The notes beneath the pieces were generated by a model, which did no database searches, had not been told where the DNA came from, and worked only from the letters and a program-made list of their open reading frames with translations. A stretch of DNA of 44,022 nt, from assembly GCA_944390085.1 (NCBI GenBank), contig CALXOT010000011.1, positions 1-44,022 of the forward strand, read 5' to 3'. Below are positions 1 through 8,563 of the stretch, one piece after another (positions within the stretch are counted from its first letter, which is position 1; every line of letters begins with the position of its first letter). This DNA comes from an uncultured Succinivibrionaceae bacterium (GTDB lineage Bacteria > Pseudomonadota > Gammaproteobacteria > Enterobacterales > Succinivibrionaceae). Made by a program: the position numbers and the translations under genes.

Positions 1-125
1 GGCTTTTTTGCTCCGACCTGATGGGGGCATTGTGGACATGCCCGTAAGTGCCCAGTAATGGGTGCTTACTAAAAGTGAGGCACCGTCTTCACGAAACCTC
101 GCACGTAAGTGCGTAGGTAGTTCAT
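1..125 (+). repeat. Dispersed repeat, copy 1 (right part; runs off window start)
   Basis: The 125 bases match 33338-33462 with one substitution, and the right end of the copy at 22753-22975 with a few more. The copy ends with a hairpin (CCTCGCAC, loop GTAA, GTGCG-T-AGG) followed by TAGTTCAT. After TTCAT at 121-125 the sequence diverges from the other copies, which fixes the right boundary. The left part lies outside the window. The subterminal hairpin plus TTCAT end is typical of IS200/IS605-family right ends, so I infer a non-autonomous element of that kind. No transposase gene is present. Confidence 0.85.
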
Positions 126-349
126 CATGTGTTAATTAACGTTATTTTAGCCCCAAACCCAGGGTTGCCCTACAGGTAAATTCCGGTCTTATTCTGCATG
201 CTGCAGGCTCTGTGCAAGGTAAGGTGCCCCTGATGGCAGGAAACATTCTGCAGGCTGAAGGCTGCCAGCTTCCAGTCCGGCACAACGGCTCCGGGGAGAC
301 AACGTTGCAGTTGAAATCTTAGGCTCTTGTCTCTGTCCCCTGCTGGAGG

Positions 350-433
350 TCAAAGGCGGCGGATAAGCCAGAGCAGGAAGACCGACAGCATCAGCAATGA
401 CTCAATCATGAGTGCGGCCAGAACGGCGTGCAT
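350..433 (-). CDS. Putative 27-aa single-pass membrane micro-protein, coupled to the chemoreceptor gene
   Basis: An ATG at 433-431 lies two bases after the TAA of the chemoreceptor gene (438-436), with AGGGAA about six bases upstream overlapping the end of that gene. The 27 codons end in TGA at 352-350. The peptide begins MHAVLAAL, is almost entirely hydrophobic (LLMLSVFLLWLI) and ends RRL, which is the pattern of a one-helix inner-membrane micro-protein with a positive cytoplasmic C-terminus. The spacing suggests translational coupling to the chemoreceptor. I recognise no family. It could be a chance ORF, but the ribosome binding site, spacing and topology argue that it is translated. Confidence 0.45.
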   Translation of the reverse strand: MHAVLAALMIESLLMLSVFLLWLIRRL

Positions 434-435
434 GG

Positions 436-2133
436 TTATTTCCCTGCAATGGTTGCCGTAGCCGGGGCAGTTGTCTCATCCTGATCCACTGACGCAGGAG
501 TCGTGACTTGCGGCAAGCTAAAGACTGACAGAGCCTGTAACAGTTCCTGCACACGGGCTGCGGCCTGTTTGGCCGTCTCTGCTGAACTCTGGGCTAAGGA
601 CGCGGACTGATGCGAGTTTTGTTCCAGCAGCTGCATGCTGTCCTCAATTTCCTGTGCGGCCTTGCTCTGCTCTTCTGCGGCCTGGGCGATTTCCTTAATC
701 TGCCCGTCAATGGCACTAACCTGCAGATCTATCTGCTTCAACACTTCGTTGACCTGTTGGGCATCTTGAGAGGCTTCATTGATCTTGGCTACAGTGCGTT
801 GCAGTTTCTGGGCGTTTTGCTCGGTATCCTGCTTGAGAGCCCCGGTAACCTCTGCTATCTGGGAGGTGGATTTTGCAGTCATGCCAGACAGTGCGCGCAC
901 TTCGTCAGCCACTACAGCAAAGCCACGTCCGGCTTCCCCGGCACGGGCTGCTTCAATGGCGGCATTGAGGGCCAGCAGATTGGTCTTGGAGGAAATGTCC
1001 TCAATAGATTTGACGATCAGAGCCACATTCTTGGAACGCTCTGCAAGCTCACTTAGGCTTTGGGCATCAGCGTTTATTTCCTCATTGTGGGCATTGATGG
1101 CATTTATGGCGGCACTCACCGCCTGCTGGCTGGAACGGGTCAGATCGGCGCTGCGATCTGAGGCAACGGCAGCTTCGGAGCAGGAGGAGGCAATGGAACG
1201 GGTAACTGCGCTCATTTCAGCGGCAGCACTTAAGACCTGGGTGCTTTGCTCCAGGGTGCTGTTAATGCTCTGACTGATTTGCTGGGATCCTGAATTTACT
1301 GCACTCATGTCGGTAAGCAGCAGCTCAGCCTGAGAGCGTACTGCACTTACGGCAGTACGTAATTGTTCCTGCATGGTGTTCAGGCTGCGTGTCAATTTAT
1401 CAAATTCATCGCCATGCGGGCAGGTGCGGATGACAAAACCCAGATCACCAGAGGCGATGGCGGAGGTGATCTTAATCTGTCCACTCAAGCGGCGCAGGAT
1501 GTAGTTGGACAGGAACATGGCGATGACTGCAGTCAGGCACAGCTGTAGGGCGGTGCAGGCGGCGATGAAATAAAAGACCCGCATATCGCGCAGATCATTG
1601 GCGTAAACTTCAGCCTCTGCCAGCGCCAGTTTGTTCAGGGCCTGGCAGTCAGAACTGATCTTCTGCGACAGGGGGCCGCCTTGCTGCAGGAATAACAGCC
1701 GGGCCTGTTCCACTTCCCCGGACTTCATCAACGGGGCAATTTTCTGGGCAAACAGGGCAGAGAGGGCTAAGGCATTTTCCTTGACTGCAGTTACCTTTTT
1801 GGCAGCCTGGCCACCTGCGGTGCTGGCATTCAGATCTCCTGCCTTGAACTTGAGGGTGTTGAATGCGCCAAAGGCCGTCATGCGTTCGGTTTTGGAACTG
1901 CCATCTCCTGACAGGAAAGTCAGGGCTGCTCCGTCAGCGGCACTGAGGGCGCCTAACACCGTGTTGATTTTGCTGTTTTCTTGCAGCAATTGTACATACA
2001 GGGCATCTGCTCCCCTGGAGGCGCTGTAGATCCGCCACAGGGCACCCGCCGATAAAGCAATGGATAATAATATGATAAGGCTGAAAGCAAGCACTAACTT
2101 GCCACGGATATTAAGGTTGCGCGCAAATTTCAT
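436..2133 (-). CDS. Methyl-accepting chemotaxis protein
   Basis: A 565-aa transmembrane chemoreceptor that senses periplasmic ligands and controls the CheA kinase at the polar array. Residues 12-33 form the first membrane helix. A roughly 150-residue periplasmic helical sensor follows (about 34-185, 4HB-like by composition), then a second helix at about 186-208 and a HAMP linker to about 265. A long cytoplasmic coiled coil carries the highly conserved hairpin tip at about 380-420 ([20 protein letters not shown], then [12 protein letters not shown]). The C-terminus is Ala/Thr-rich and lacks an NWETF-like CheR/CheB docking pentapeptide. The start at 2133 has only a weak Shine-Dalgarno sequence, but the next residues are a normal N-terminus. 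No che genes are nearby, so this is an orphan receptor. The ligand cannot be told from the sequence. Confidence 0.95.
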   Translation of the reverse strand: MKFARNLNIRGKLVLAFSLIILLSIALSAGALWRIYSASRGADALYVQLLQENSKINTVLGALSAADGAALTFLSGDGSSKTERMTAFGAFNTLKFKAGDLNASTAGGQAAKKVTAVKENALALSALFAQKIAPLMKSGEVEQARLLFLQQGGPLSQKISSDCQALNKLALAEAEVYANDLRDMRVFYFIAACTALQLCLTAVIAMFLSNYILRRLSGQIKITSAIASGDLGFVIRTCPHGDEFDKLTRSLNTMQEQLRTAVSAVRSQAELLLTDMSAVNSGSQQISQSINSTLEQSTQVLSAAAEMSAVTRSIASSCSEAAVASDRSADLTRSSQQAVSAAINAINAHNEEINADAQSLSELAERSKNVALIVKSIEDISSKTNLLALNAAIEAARAGEAGRGFAVVADEVRALSGMTAKSTSQIAEVTGALKQDTEQNAQKLQRTVAKINEASQDAQQVNEVLKQIDLQVSAIDGQIKEIAQAAEEQSKAAQEIEDSMQLLEQNSHQSASLAQSSAETAKQAAARVQELLQALSVFSLPQVTTPASVDQDETTAPATATIAGK

Positions 2134-2620
2134 GATTTTGTATCTGCAGCTAAAGAAAAAGGCTTGGCCTGCTTGCTGTCAAGGCAGCGTATGCAGCTTG
2201 CAGCCAGAGCCTTGCAAAAATCGCCTTCACTGAGGCGTTGTGCGATGATGTTTTGTAAGTGCAGCTGACAGCCGGACTATGCGGTCCCCTGACCTCAGCT
2301 TTGTTGGCGCTATGATACGGGGCACAGGTAAAGGACTCAGGGGGCAAAGGTTAAAGTTTTGTGAAGTAGCTCACTTTTTTGGCACCTCTGTGATCTGAGC
2401 CACCTGCCGGGCGTTGATAAATTTTTCTCATAAAAAATTGAGCCGCTAAGTATCGGCTAATTTATGCCCCTTATACTGACATCATCGGAAGACGGCAATA
2501 GGCCGGAACAATCAGACAAACAACAAGGCTGCTTAACTTTAAGTAATTTTATAAGTAAGTCTGAACAACATAAGGAAACAGTTTTTACAAACTTAAGGAT
2601 TAAAAAAGGGAGAATCAGTT
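2134..2620. promoter_or_regulatory. Divergent intergenic region between chemoreceptor and BOF gene
   Basis: These 487 bases hold no convincing gene; the short ORFs lack ribosome binding sites and family features. The right half (2350-2620) is AT-rich and must carry the promoter of the BOF gene. The minus-strand side carries that of the chemoreceptor, with a TTGACA-like hexamer at about 2177-2182. I could not assign a clear sigma28 site. Confidence 0.4.
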
Positions 2621-3013
2621 ATGAAAAAGATCGCCATCTTAGCCGCCGCAGTCGCTTTAGTAAGTACCGCCGCTTTAGCTGCCCCGCAGGGCTTTGACGG
2701 ATCCTCAGCAGTGCCTGGCGGGCCGCAGGGCTTTAATAATCAGGCTCCTAATACCGTAGCTAGCGTCAAGAGCAATGCCTACGACGATCAGGTTGTCACC
2801 CTGCAGGGCAGGCTGACCAAATACTTGGGCAAGGATCATTACGAGTTTACTGACATGGCAGGCCAGACCATTGAAATTGAGCTGGATGACGATCAGGACT
2901 GGAGCTTTATTAGCAAGGATATGCCCATTGAGATCACCGGTGAAGTAGATAAGGATCTCATCAGCATCAGCATTGACGTCAAGCGTGCAGTGCCGCTGCA
3001 GCAGGGCAAGTAA
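2621..3013 (+). CDS. Periplasmic BOF (bacterial OB-fold) protein, YgiW/YdeI family
   Basis: A 130-aa exported protein. Residues 1-21 form a classic Sec signal peptide (MKKIAILAAAVALVS, then TAALAA). The mature part has the BOF pattern: a Val stretch before DDQVVTLQGRL, LGKDHYEFTD, a repeated acidic strand IEIELDDDQDW, then ITGEVDKD and IDVKR. Members of the family (E. coli YgiW, YdeI) are small periplasmic proteins linked to stress tolerance; the ligand is unknown. The start is supported by GGGAG ten bases upstream. The gene is monocistronic, flanked by a hairpin terminator at 3083-3118, and faces the LysR gene tail to tail. Confidence 0.9.
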   Translation: MKKIAILAAAVALVSTAALAAPQGFDGSSAVPGGPQGFNNQAPNTVASVKSNAYDDQVVTLQGRLTKYLGKDHYEFTDMAGQTIEIELDDDQDWSFISKDMPIEITGEVDKDLISISIDVKRAVPLQQGK

Positions 3014-3082
3014 GTCACGGCGCAGCTGCGCAGCAAGGGCAGCTGCAGCCAGGTTTTTCTGAAAATAAGCCTCACGCAAAGC

Positions 3083-3118
3083 ACCCGCAGGCTCCTTAGC
3101 TCGGCGGGTCTTTATTTA
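3083..3118 (+). terminator. Rho-independent terminator after the BOF gene
   Basis: ACCCGC at 3083-3088 pairs with GCGGGT at 3104-3109, followed by CTTTATTTA. It lies between the convergent BOF and LysR genes and may act in both directions, although the T-rich tail is on the plus side. Confidence 0.6.
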
Positions 3119-3126
3119 TCATTGTG

Positions 3127-4062
3127 CTAAGTTTGTCCGGACTCACTTAGTGAGGCCCGTACCGAGCGGCGCAGGCGCGGCACATAGAAATCCCGCATTT
3201 TTCCCTTTAAAAAATTAAAGGGCTCACTTAATTCCATGCTGTCTTTCCAAATCAGCGACATGGTGGCATTCGGAAAATCGAGCTTGCTGTCATCAAGGAA
3301 GGTAAGCTGACCCAGAAAATCATGCTCGGTCTCAATTAAGATCTCCGGTACTGCAGCAAAACCCACCCCACAGGCCACTAGGGATAGCGCATAATAGAAA
3401 TTGTCTACTTCCCAGTTGAGCGGCGACAGAATGATCCCCTTGTGATTGGCACTTAAATTTGAGCAGATCACTATCTGCCGGTACTTGCCAAGCTGGGTAC
3501 GGGTGATGCCGCTTTGTTGTGTCAGCGGATGATCCTTGGCCACAATGACGCGGTTTATCACCGTACCTAAGGTCAGGCAGGCATAGGACAGGGGCTGACT
3601 GTGATTGAAATACAGTGCTGCATCCAGGGAATAATCCTGCATGAACTCCTTCACATCAAAGGATGAAATGGGGGACAGGCGCAGTTGCAGCGCTGGATAG
3701 CGCTGGGCAAATTCGCGCAGCATGGTAAAAAGCTCTTTGTTATATATGGAAAAGTCAATCCCAAGGTGCAAGGATGGCTTTTCCACACCCATAAGGGCGC
3801 GCGCCCTTTCGGCAAAGAGCAGGTTGTCATCGTAGAGCTTTTGTATCTGTGGCAGCAGTAATTCCCCGCGGGCGGTCAGCCGGAGCTTGTGGCCGCGTAC
3901 AAACAAATCGTAGCCCAGATCCAGTTCCAGATCGCGCACGTAATTGGAAACAGCTGATTGAGCCCGACCCATGCGCCTGGCTGCCTGTGAAAAAGAGCCG
4001 CATTGTGCCGCCAACAGCACTGCACGCAGCTGATTGGTCCTGATGGCCTGATAGTTGTCCAT
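3127..4062 (-). CDS. LysR-family transcriptional regulator
   Basis: A 311-aa LysR-type DNA-binding regulator. The N-terminal winged helix-turn-helix (about residues 8-68) has the family signature: QLRAVLLAAQCGSFSQAARR, then SAVSNYVRDLELDLGYDLFVR, then LTARGE. The rest (about 90-300) is the periplasmic-binding-protein-like effector domain. The ATG at 4062 has GGGAG about eleven bases upstream. Its 5' end faces the 3' end of the next MFS gene, which is on the same strand and upstream, with a strong inverted repeat between them (4206-4236). LysR proteins usually control a neighbouring gene and themselves; here the MFS gene is the obvious candidate. The effector is unknown. Confidence 0.92.
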   Translation of the reverse strand: MDNYQAIRTNQLRAVLLAAQCGSFSQAARRMGRAQSAVSNYVRDLELDLGYDLFVRGHKLRLTARGELLLPQIQKLYDDNLLFAERARALMGVEKPSLHLGIDFSIYNKELFTMLREFAQRYPALQLRLSPISSFDVKEFMQDYSLDAALYFNHSQPLSYACLTLGTVINRVIVAKDHPLTQQSGITRTQLGKYRQIVICSNLSANHKGIILSPLNWEVDNFYYALSLVACGVGFAAVPEILIETEHDFLGQLTFLDDSKLDFPNATMSLIWKDSMELSEPFNFLKGKMRDFYVPRLRRSVRASLSESGQT

Positions 4063-4205
4063 GGCTGTGCATCTCCCTTAAATTGCTATGCCCGGGTGCT
4101 GTCAGACTGTTGGCCGGGTCTTAGCCTTAAGCAAAACTCCTGCCCAGGGCAGGACTATGACAGAGAAATCTGTAACTAATTTTTAACCAATTATGCCAGA
4201 AGAGT

Positions 4206-4236
4206 GGGGGTGACCATGAGCCAGATAGTCACCCCC
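4206..4236. promoter_or_regulatory. 9-bp perfect inverted repeat between the LysR gene and an MFS gene
   Basis: GGGGGTGAC at 4206-4214 pairs with GTCACCCCC at 4228-4236 around a 13-base spacer. Neither side is followed by a clear T-run, so it is a weak terminator candidate for the MFS gene (minus strand) or an operator for the LysR protein encoded just downstream. The rest of 4063-4358 shows nothing else that I can assign. Confidence 0.45.
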
Positions 4237-4358
4237 CTTGATCAGGATCTCCCGCTTAGCAAGACCTGCTGCTTAAGCTATCAGTAATGAGCTTTATCTT
4301 TATGCAGGGAGCTGACTCTAAGCGGCAGATCCTGGCTTTTTGTTTTGCTTTATCCCGA

Positions 4359-5528
4359 TCAGGCCGGGGAGAAACTGGCACGTTTGACCCGGATCAGGCC
4401 TGAAAGCAGCAGCACCACTATTCCTAAGGTAAAGAATGCCCCGCTTAAGGTCAGGTGCTCTGACAGATAGCCAATCAGGGCAGGTCCTATGATCAGAGCG
4501 CCATAGCCGCAGGTGGAGACTGCGGAGATAGCTGCCAGCACCGGCATGCATTTTTGCCTGCCCGCCAGGGCAATACAGATGGGCATGATGTTGGCGATGC
4601 ACAGTCCCAGCAGGGCAAAGCACAGGTAGATGGCTATCAGGTTGTGCACGAAGAACACCGCAATCAGCGCCGTGGCACAGCCCAGGGCACTTAAGCTCAA
4701 TACCCTGAAGGTGCCCAGGCGCTCAATCAGGCCGGCACCAGCAAAGCGTGACACCGTCATGGCCAGAATCAGCACGATGTAGCCTGAGCTTGCAAACTTA
4801 AGATCAATCTCAGTCTTTTGCATCAGGAACAGGCCAGACCAGTCGAGCATCCCTCCTTCGACCATGTAAATTAAGCTTGAGACCAGGGCAAAGAGCAGTA
4901 CTGTGCCGCGGGGTAGGCAGAAAGCACTGCCCCCGTCATCGTCCGCCCTGAAGTCTGCTGGGCAAAGCCGAGCTTCCTTTAGGGTAAACAGCATCAGCAG
5001 GCTTAAGGAAAGCGTCGGTGCCAGCAGGGCTACGTAAAAGGAGAAATTAAGCCCGAGCAGGGCAATGCAGGTACATAGTGCCACGATTTCCCCGGCTGAA
5101 TAGCAGCCGTGCATGGAGGGCAGCAGTACCTTGCCATAGCGCTCCTCTAGGCGTGAGGCAAAAATATTGCCTCCAACCTCCAGAATGCCCAGTCCCAGAC
5201 CAAAGCCAAACAGTGAGGCCGCCGTCAGCGGGCGTCCGGGCAGGATGATGCAGCCGTAAAGCGAAAGGTTGAGCAGGGCAGCTGCCGCTGCGAAAATCAG
5301 CGCCAGCGGGAAGCGGCGCAGCAGCGGGGTGATGAAGATCATGCCGATGATCGATCCGCAGCCCATCAGCAGAATATAGTGCGAGAGCTCAGCTGCAGAT
5401 AAATTAAGTCCAGTTTTGACATGAGGCACTAAGGGTGCCCAGGCCGCCACCGCGAAGCCTGCCAGTGCGAAAACTGCACGGGCAGAGAAAACTGTTCCGG
5501 CAGGGCGGCCAGCGCGTAAAGTCAGCAT
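4359..5528 (-). CDS. MFS transporter, YbjJ-like
   Basis: A 389-aa inner-membrane major facilitator with about 12 hydrophobic helices. I place the start at the ATG at 5528 because AGGAGG stands five bases upstream; an in-frame ATG 14 codons earlier has no such site. The first half holds a helix reading AVFALAGFAVAAWAPLVPHV. The motif GFGLGLGILEVGGN with a later RLEERYGK and LPSMHGCYSAGE resembles the E. coli YbjJ / fucose-permease-like branch, whose substrates are mostly unknown. The central loop (about residues 190-215) is acidic. The gene follows the divergent helicase gene and precedes the LysR gene on the same strand. Sugar, drug or metabolite transport cannot be told apart from sequence. 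Confidence 0.85.
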   Translation of the reverse strand: MLTLRAGRPAGTVFSARAVFALAGFAVAAWAPLVPHVKTGLNLSAAELSHYILLMGCGSIIGMIFITPLLRRFPLALIFAAAAALLNLSLYGCIILPGRPLTAASLFGFGLGLGILEVGGNIFASRLEERYGKVLLPSMHGCYSAGEIVALCTCIALLGLNFSFYVALLAPTLSLSLLMLFTLKEARLCPADFRADDDGGSAFCLPRGTVLLFALVSSLIYMVEGGMLDWSGLFLMQKTEIDLKFASSGYIVLILAMTVSRFAGAGLIERLGTFRVLSLSALGCATALIAVFFVHNLIAIYLCFALLGLCIANIMPICIALAGRQKCMPVLAAISAVSTCGYGALIIGPALIGYLSEHLTLSGAFFTLGIVVLLLSGLIRVKRASFSPA

Positions 5529-5595
5529 ACTAACCTCCTGTTGTGTTTCTGTTTTTTCATTATCTATCATATTTTGCGAATCTAAAAGTTAGAAA

Positions 5596-5671
5596 CTATC
5601 TGAAAAAAGATAGATATGTCGAAGGGGGGATGCCTACTGCCTGAAAGCCGGGAGACTCCCTTTGCTATAAT
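5596..5671. promoter_or_regulatory. Divergent promoter region with inverted repeat and extended -10 box
   Basis: CTATCT (5596-5601) and AGATAG (5608-5613) form an inverted repeat about 70 bases upstream of the MFS start and may be an operator. TGC-TATAAT at 5663-5671 is an extended -10 element for the plus-strand helicase gene, about 90 bases before its ATG. A matching -35 box is poor. Confidence 0.4.
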
Positions 5672-5762
5672 GCGCGCGGCGCCAGACTGCTGCGCCTGAG
5701 AGCTGGACTTTGCCGGTGCTCTCAGAGGGCAGCAGGCAGGATCGGTTTTGACAGGAGGGAGC

Positions 5763-7346
5763 ATGGAGCTTACTGAGGAACAGCAGGCGGCGGTGGCTGC
5801 AGCAGTGGAACTGCAGCAAGGCCACACCCTGAAAATAGAAGCCTGCGCCGGTTCCGGCAAGACTGCCCTGCTTACCGCCATTGCCAGGGCTTGCCCCAAG
5901 CGGCGTTTTTTGTACCTGGCCTTCAATCGCGCTATTGTGCAGGAGGCCCGCCAGCGTTTTCCGGCTAACGTGCAGATCTATACCACTCATGCCCTCGCTT
6001 ACCTGTGGTTTTCCTGGAGGTACGGGCGGGCGCGCCTAGCTGCAGTGCAGCCGCAGCTACGCCCCTTTGATTTAGAGCCGCTTTTCCCCGGCGCTGACTT
6101 TGCCAGGCTGACAGCTGCACTCAGAAGCTTTCAGGCCTTTTTGCTTTCAGCGTGGCCACTGCCACAGGATGAGGATGCCAGGCTGATTTTTGAGGCCATG
6201 CGCAAGGGACAGTTGCCACTTATCCATGATTTCTATCTCAAACTGTGGCAGCTTGAGGGGCAGCCGCGCTTTCGCAATCAGGACTGCGTACTGCTTGATG
6301 AGGCGCAGGACAGCAATGCAGTCACCCAGGCCCTGCTTATTGACAATGATTGTGCCCGCATTGTGGTGGGAGACAGTCATCAGGGCATTTACGGCTTTCG
6401 GGGGGCGGTCAATGCCCTGCAGCGCCTTAATGCTGATAAGACCCTAAGCCTGAGTGTTTCCTTCCGCAGTGCCCAGGGGGTGCTGGATCAGGCCAATTAT
6501 TTCCTGCAGCGCTATGCCGAAGATTACAGGAGGCTCAAGCTGATGCGCTCGCAGGCCGATCTTAGCTGCAACAGCGGCACTCAGGCCTACATTGCCCGTA
6601 CCAATGCCGGGCTGATTGAAAAGCTTTCTGAGATAAGCGACGGGGATCTCAGGCATACCAGGCTGTTGCGGCAGGCTCAGGCGATATTTGGCGGACCGCT
6701 TAGCATCCTGGCCTTCAAAAACCATGATCTTAGGGCAATTGAGCCTGGATTCCGTTGGCTTACCAAGTTTAAGTCTTTTGAGAATCTTTCATTTTTTGCT
6801 GAAAGTGACAACGATCCGGAGCTTGCAGCCGGAGTGCGGTTGGTGGAGAAATGGGGGCCGCAGTTGCGGGAGCTGTACCGTAGGGCGCAGCCGCTTGCTG
6901 TAACTGCGCCTGGCGGGCTGACCCTGACTACCGGGCACAGTGCCAAAGGGCTGGAATGGGATCAGGTGGAACTGGCCGCAGATTTCCCGCTTTTAAGCGA
7001 GATGCAGGAAAAATGCAGCAGCCACCAGAAGGATAAGCATGCTCCCTCCAAGGCTGAATTTGCCCAGGAGCTTAACCTTTACTATGTCAGCCTGACCCGT
7101 GCCCGCCATGGCCTGCAGGATCACAGTCCCAATGCTGAGGAATATCGGCGTTTTAGCCGTTGGTGGCAGCGCTGTCAGGAAAAAGGGAGCGATATTACCT
7201 TTGCTAAAGCAGCCCGCAAGTTTCCCAATAAAAAAGCAGGATCCCGAGAAAAAACCCTGGCCGCTTCCTCCCAGCGCAATTCCAGTACCCGGACGGGGAA
7301 AAGCCGGCGCAGCTTCAGGCGCCTAAAGGAAGACGTGAATTTTTAA
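5763..7346 (+). CDS. Superfamily 1A DNA helicase, Fbh1/UvrD-like
   Basis: A 527-aa ATP-dependent DNA helicase. The start is the ATG at 5763, with AGGAGG at 5753-5758; a TTG upstream lies before this site. All SF1A motifs are visible in order: Walker A ACAGSGKTALLTAIA near residue 30, Ia with YLAFNRAIVQEARQRF and TTHALAY, motif II VLLDEAQD, motif III VVGDSHQGIYGFRGA, motif IV SVSFRS, motif V TTGHSAKGLEWDQVELA, and motif VI LYYVSLTRARHGL. At 527 aa it is shorter than UvrD/Rep (670-720 aa). The AFNRAIVQEA...TTHALAY stretch is the pattern of Fbh1-type helicases. The last 50 residues are a basic Arg/Lys/Ser tail, probably unstructured DNA-binding. A likely role is recombination or fork repair; none is proven. 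Confidence 0.88.
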   Translation: MELTEEQQAAVAAAVELQQGHTLKIEACAGSGKTALLTAIARACPKRRFLYLAFNRAIVQEARQRFPANVQIYTTHALAYLWFSWRYGRARLAAVQPQLRPFDLEPLFPGADFARLTAALRSFQAFLLSAWPLPQDEDARLIFEAMRKGQLPLIHDFYLKLWQLEGQPRFRNQDCVLLDEAQDSNAVTQALLIDNDCARIVVGDSHQGIYGFRGAVNALQRLNADKTLSLSVSFRSAQGVLDQANYFLQRYAEDYRRLKLMRSQADLSCNSGTQAYIARTNAGLIEKLSEISDGDLRHTRLLRQAQAIFGGPLSILAFKNHDLRAIEPGFRWLTKFKSFENLSFFAESDNDPELAAGVRLVEKWGPQLRELYRRAQPLAVTAPGGLTLTTGHSAKGLEWDQVELAADFPLLSEMQEKCSSHQKDKHAPSKAEFAQELNLYYVSLTRARHGLQDHSPNAEEYRRFSRWWQRCQEKGSDITFAKAARKFPNKKAGSREKTLAASSQRNSSTRTGKSRRSFRRLKEDVNF

Positions 7347-7531
7347 GTGAACAGTTGCCGATAGCTCTGCTGCCTGGGCGCTAAATTTTGCAGTAGCGCT
7401 CATTTTCACGTAAAAATTTTCAGAGTTTCACCCTTTCTCAAGGATAATATTCCATACTGCCTGAAGTAGCGTTATAGCCTGCAGGCGGCAGGAGATCCGG
7501 CAGGATCTGATAGATTGAGGATTGTTGACAC

Positions 7532-8149
7532 ATGCTGTTTTTTACCGCGGATCCGCATTTCGGGCACGCTAATATTATCCGTTACTGTAACCGTCCCTTT
7601 GCCGGTCCTGATGAGATGGATGCGGCTCTGACCGCCAACTGGAATGCCAGGGTCGGTGCGGATGATGATGTCTATATCCTGGGCGATCTGACCTTAAAGG
7701 GGCTGCCTTACGCTGTTGATTATCTGCGGGCATTGAACGGGCATAAGCATCTGATCCTGGGCAATCATGATCTGTATGTAAATGAAGGGCAGGCCCAGAA
7801 ACGGCTGCAGCAGGTGGTGGATGAGATCTGCCAGTATAAGGAACTGCATGCCTCAAGCGGACATACCTATGTGCTGATGCATTATCCGCTGATGTTCTGG
7901 AATGGCTGCATGAACGACAAGGTGATCCATCTGTACGGTCACATTCACAATAATGCCTACTGCAATTCACAGACAGATCTGTTGTTAAATGCCCTCAATG
8001 TGGGGGTCGATCTGCATGATTACACTCCCTTAAGTGAAGCTGAGGTGCTTTCCAAGGTAGAGACACACAATGCCTCCCTGAGCCACAGCATCAATGGTGA
8101 TGCCCCCAAGGAAGGACCACTGCGTCCGGATAAACGCTTTATCCGCTAG
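7532..8149 (+). CDS. Calcineurin-like metallophosphoesterase
   Basis: A 205-aa cytosolic binuclear-metal phosphoesterase. The metal-ligand motifs are intact: DPHFGH (residues 7-12, the D-x-H motif), GDLT, GNHD, HYP and GHIHNN. It belongs to the short single-domain metallophosphatases often found in phages and accessory regions; the substrate is unknown. The ATG at 7532 has a modest GAGG site about fifteen bases upstream. It lies 185 bases after the helicase gene on the same strand, so co-transcription is possible but not required. The C-terminal 30 residues beyond the fold look poorly structured. Confidence 0.88.
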   Translation: MLFFTADPHFGHANIIRYCNRPFAGPDEMDAALTANWNARVGADDDVYILGDLTLKGLPYAVDYLRALNGHKHLILGNHDLYVNEGQAQKRLQQVVDEICQYKELHASSGHTYVLMHYPLMFWNGCMNDKVIHLYGHIHNNAYCNSQTDLLLNALNVGVDLHDYTPLSEAEVLSKVETHNASLSHSINGDAPKEGPLRPDKRFIR

Positions 8150-8563
8150 GTAAGGCGCTAAAAAGCTGCAATTTGCGCTTCTGATAACTTTTTTGAGTTG
8201 TCAGAAATCAATGCTTGTCTGGCAGAGTATTTCCAGGTTGCAACGAGTTGGGACAAGGCTTGTCTCAGGACAAGCACAAACTGCAGGCAAGCCCAACCTC
8301 GCACCATATCCTAAAAAAAAAAAAAATAAAATGCCGCTGATGCGATGGTGGCGTCAGCTAAGCTATAGCTGCCCTGAAGATGCACTGGTGCGGTGTTGTG
8401 GTAAGCCTGGATTTTATTGTTTTGTTTTTACGAAAATGACTTCGCCTACCTCGTCTGACAGGCGAAAAAGCGCATAAATATGCGGTTTGCGTTTATTGTA
8501 GTTCTATTGTATTTTTATTAAAAATTTTTTATTTAATAAAAATTAGAAGATGGGGCGGGAGAA
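8150..8563. other. AT-rich intergenic region with A14 tract and inverted repeat
   Basis: No convincing gene. It contains a run of 14 A at 8313-8326 and an inverted repeat, TTCGCCT (8441-8447) with AGGCGAA (8460-8466), about 100 bases upstream of the AlbA-domain gene. The last 90 bases are strongly AT-rich. The inverted repeat may be an operator for that regulator; no T-run follows it. Confidence 0.4.

Noticed and set aside
8313..8326. A14 tract as a frameshift or phase-variation site
   Set aside because: It lies outside any supportable gene and far from promoter boxes, so no switching role can be argued.
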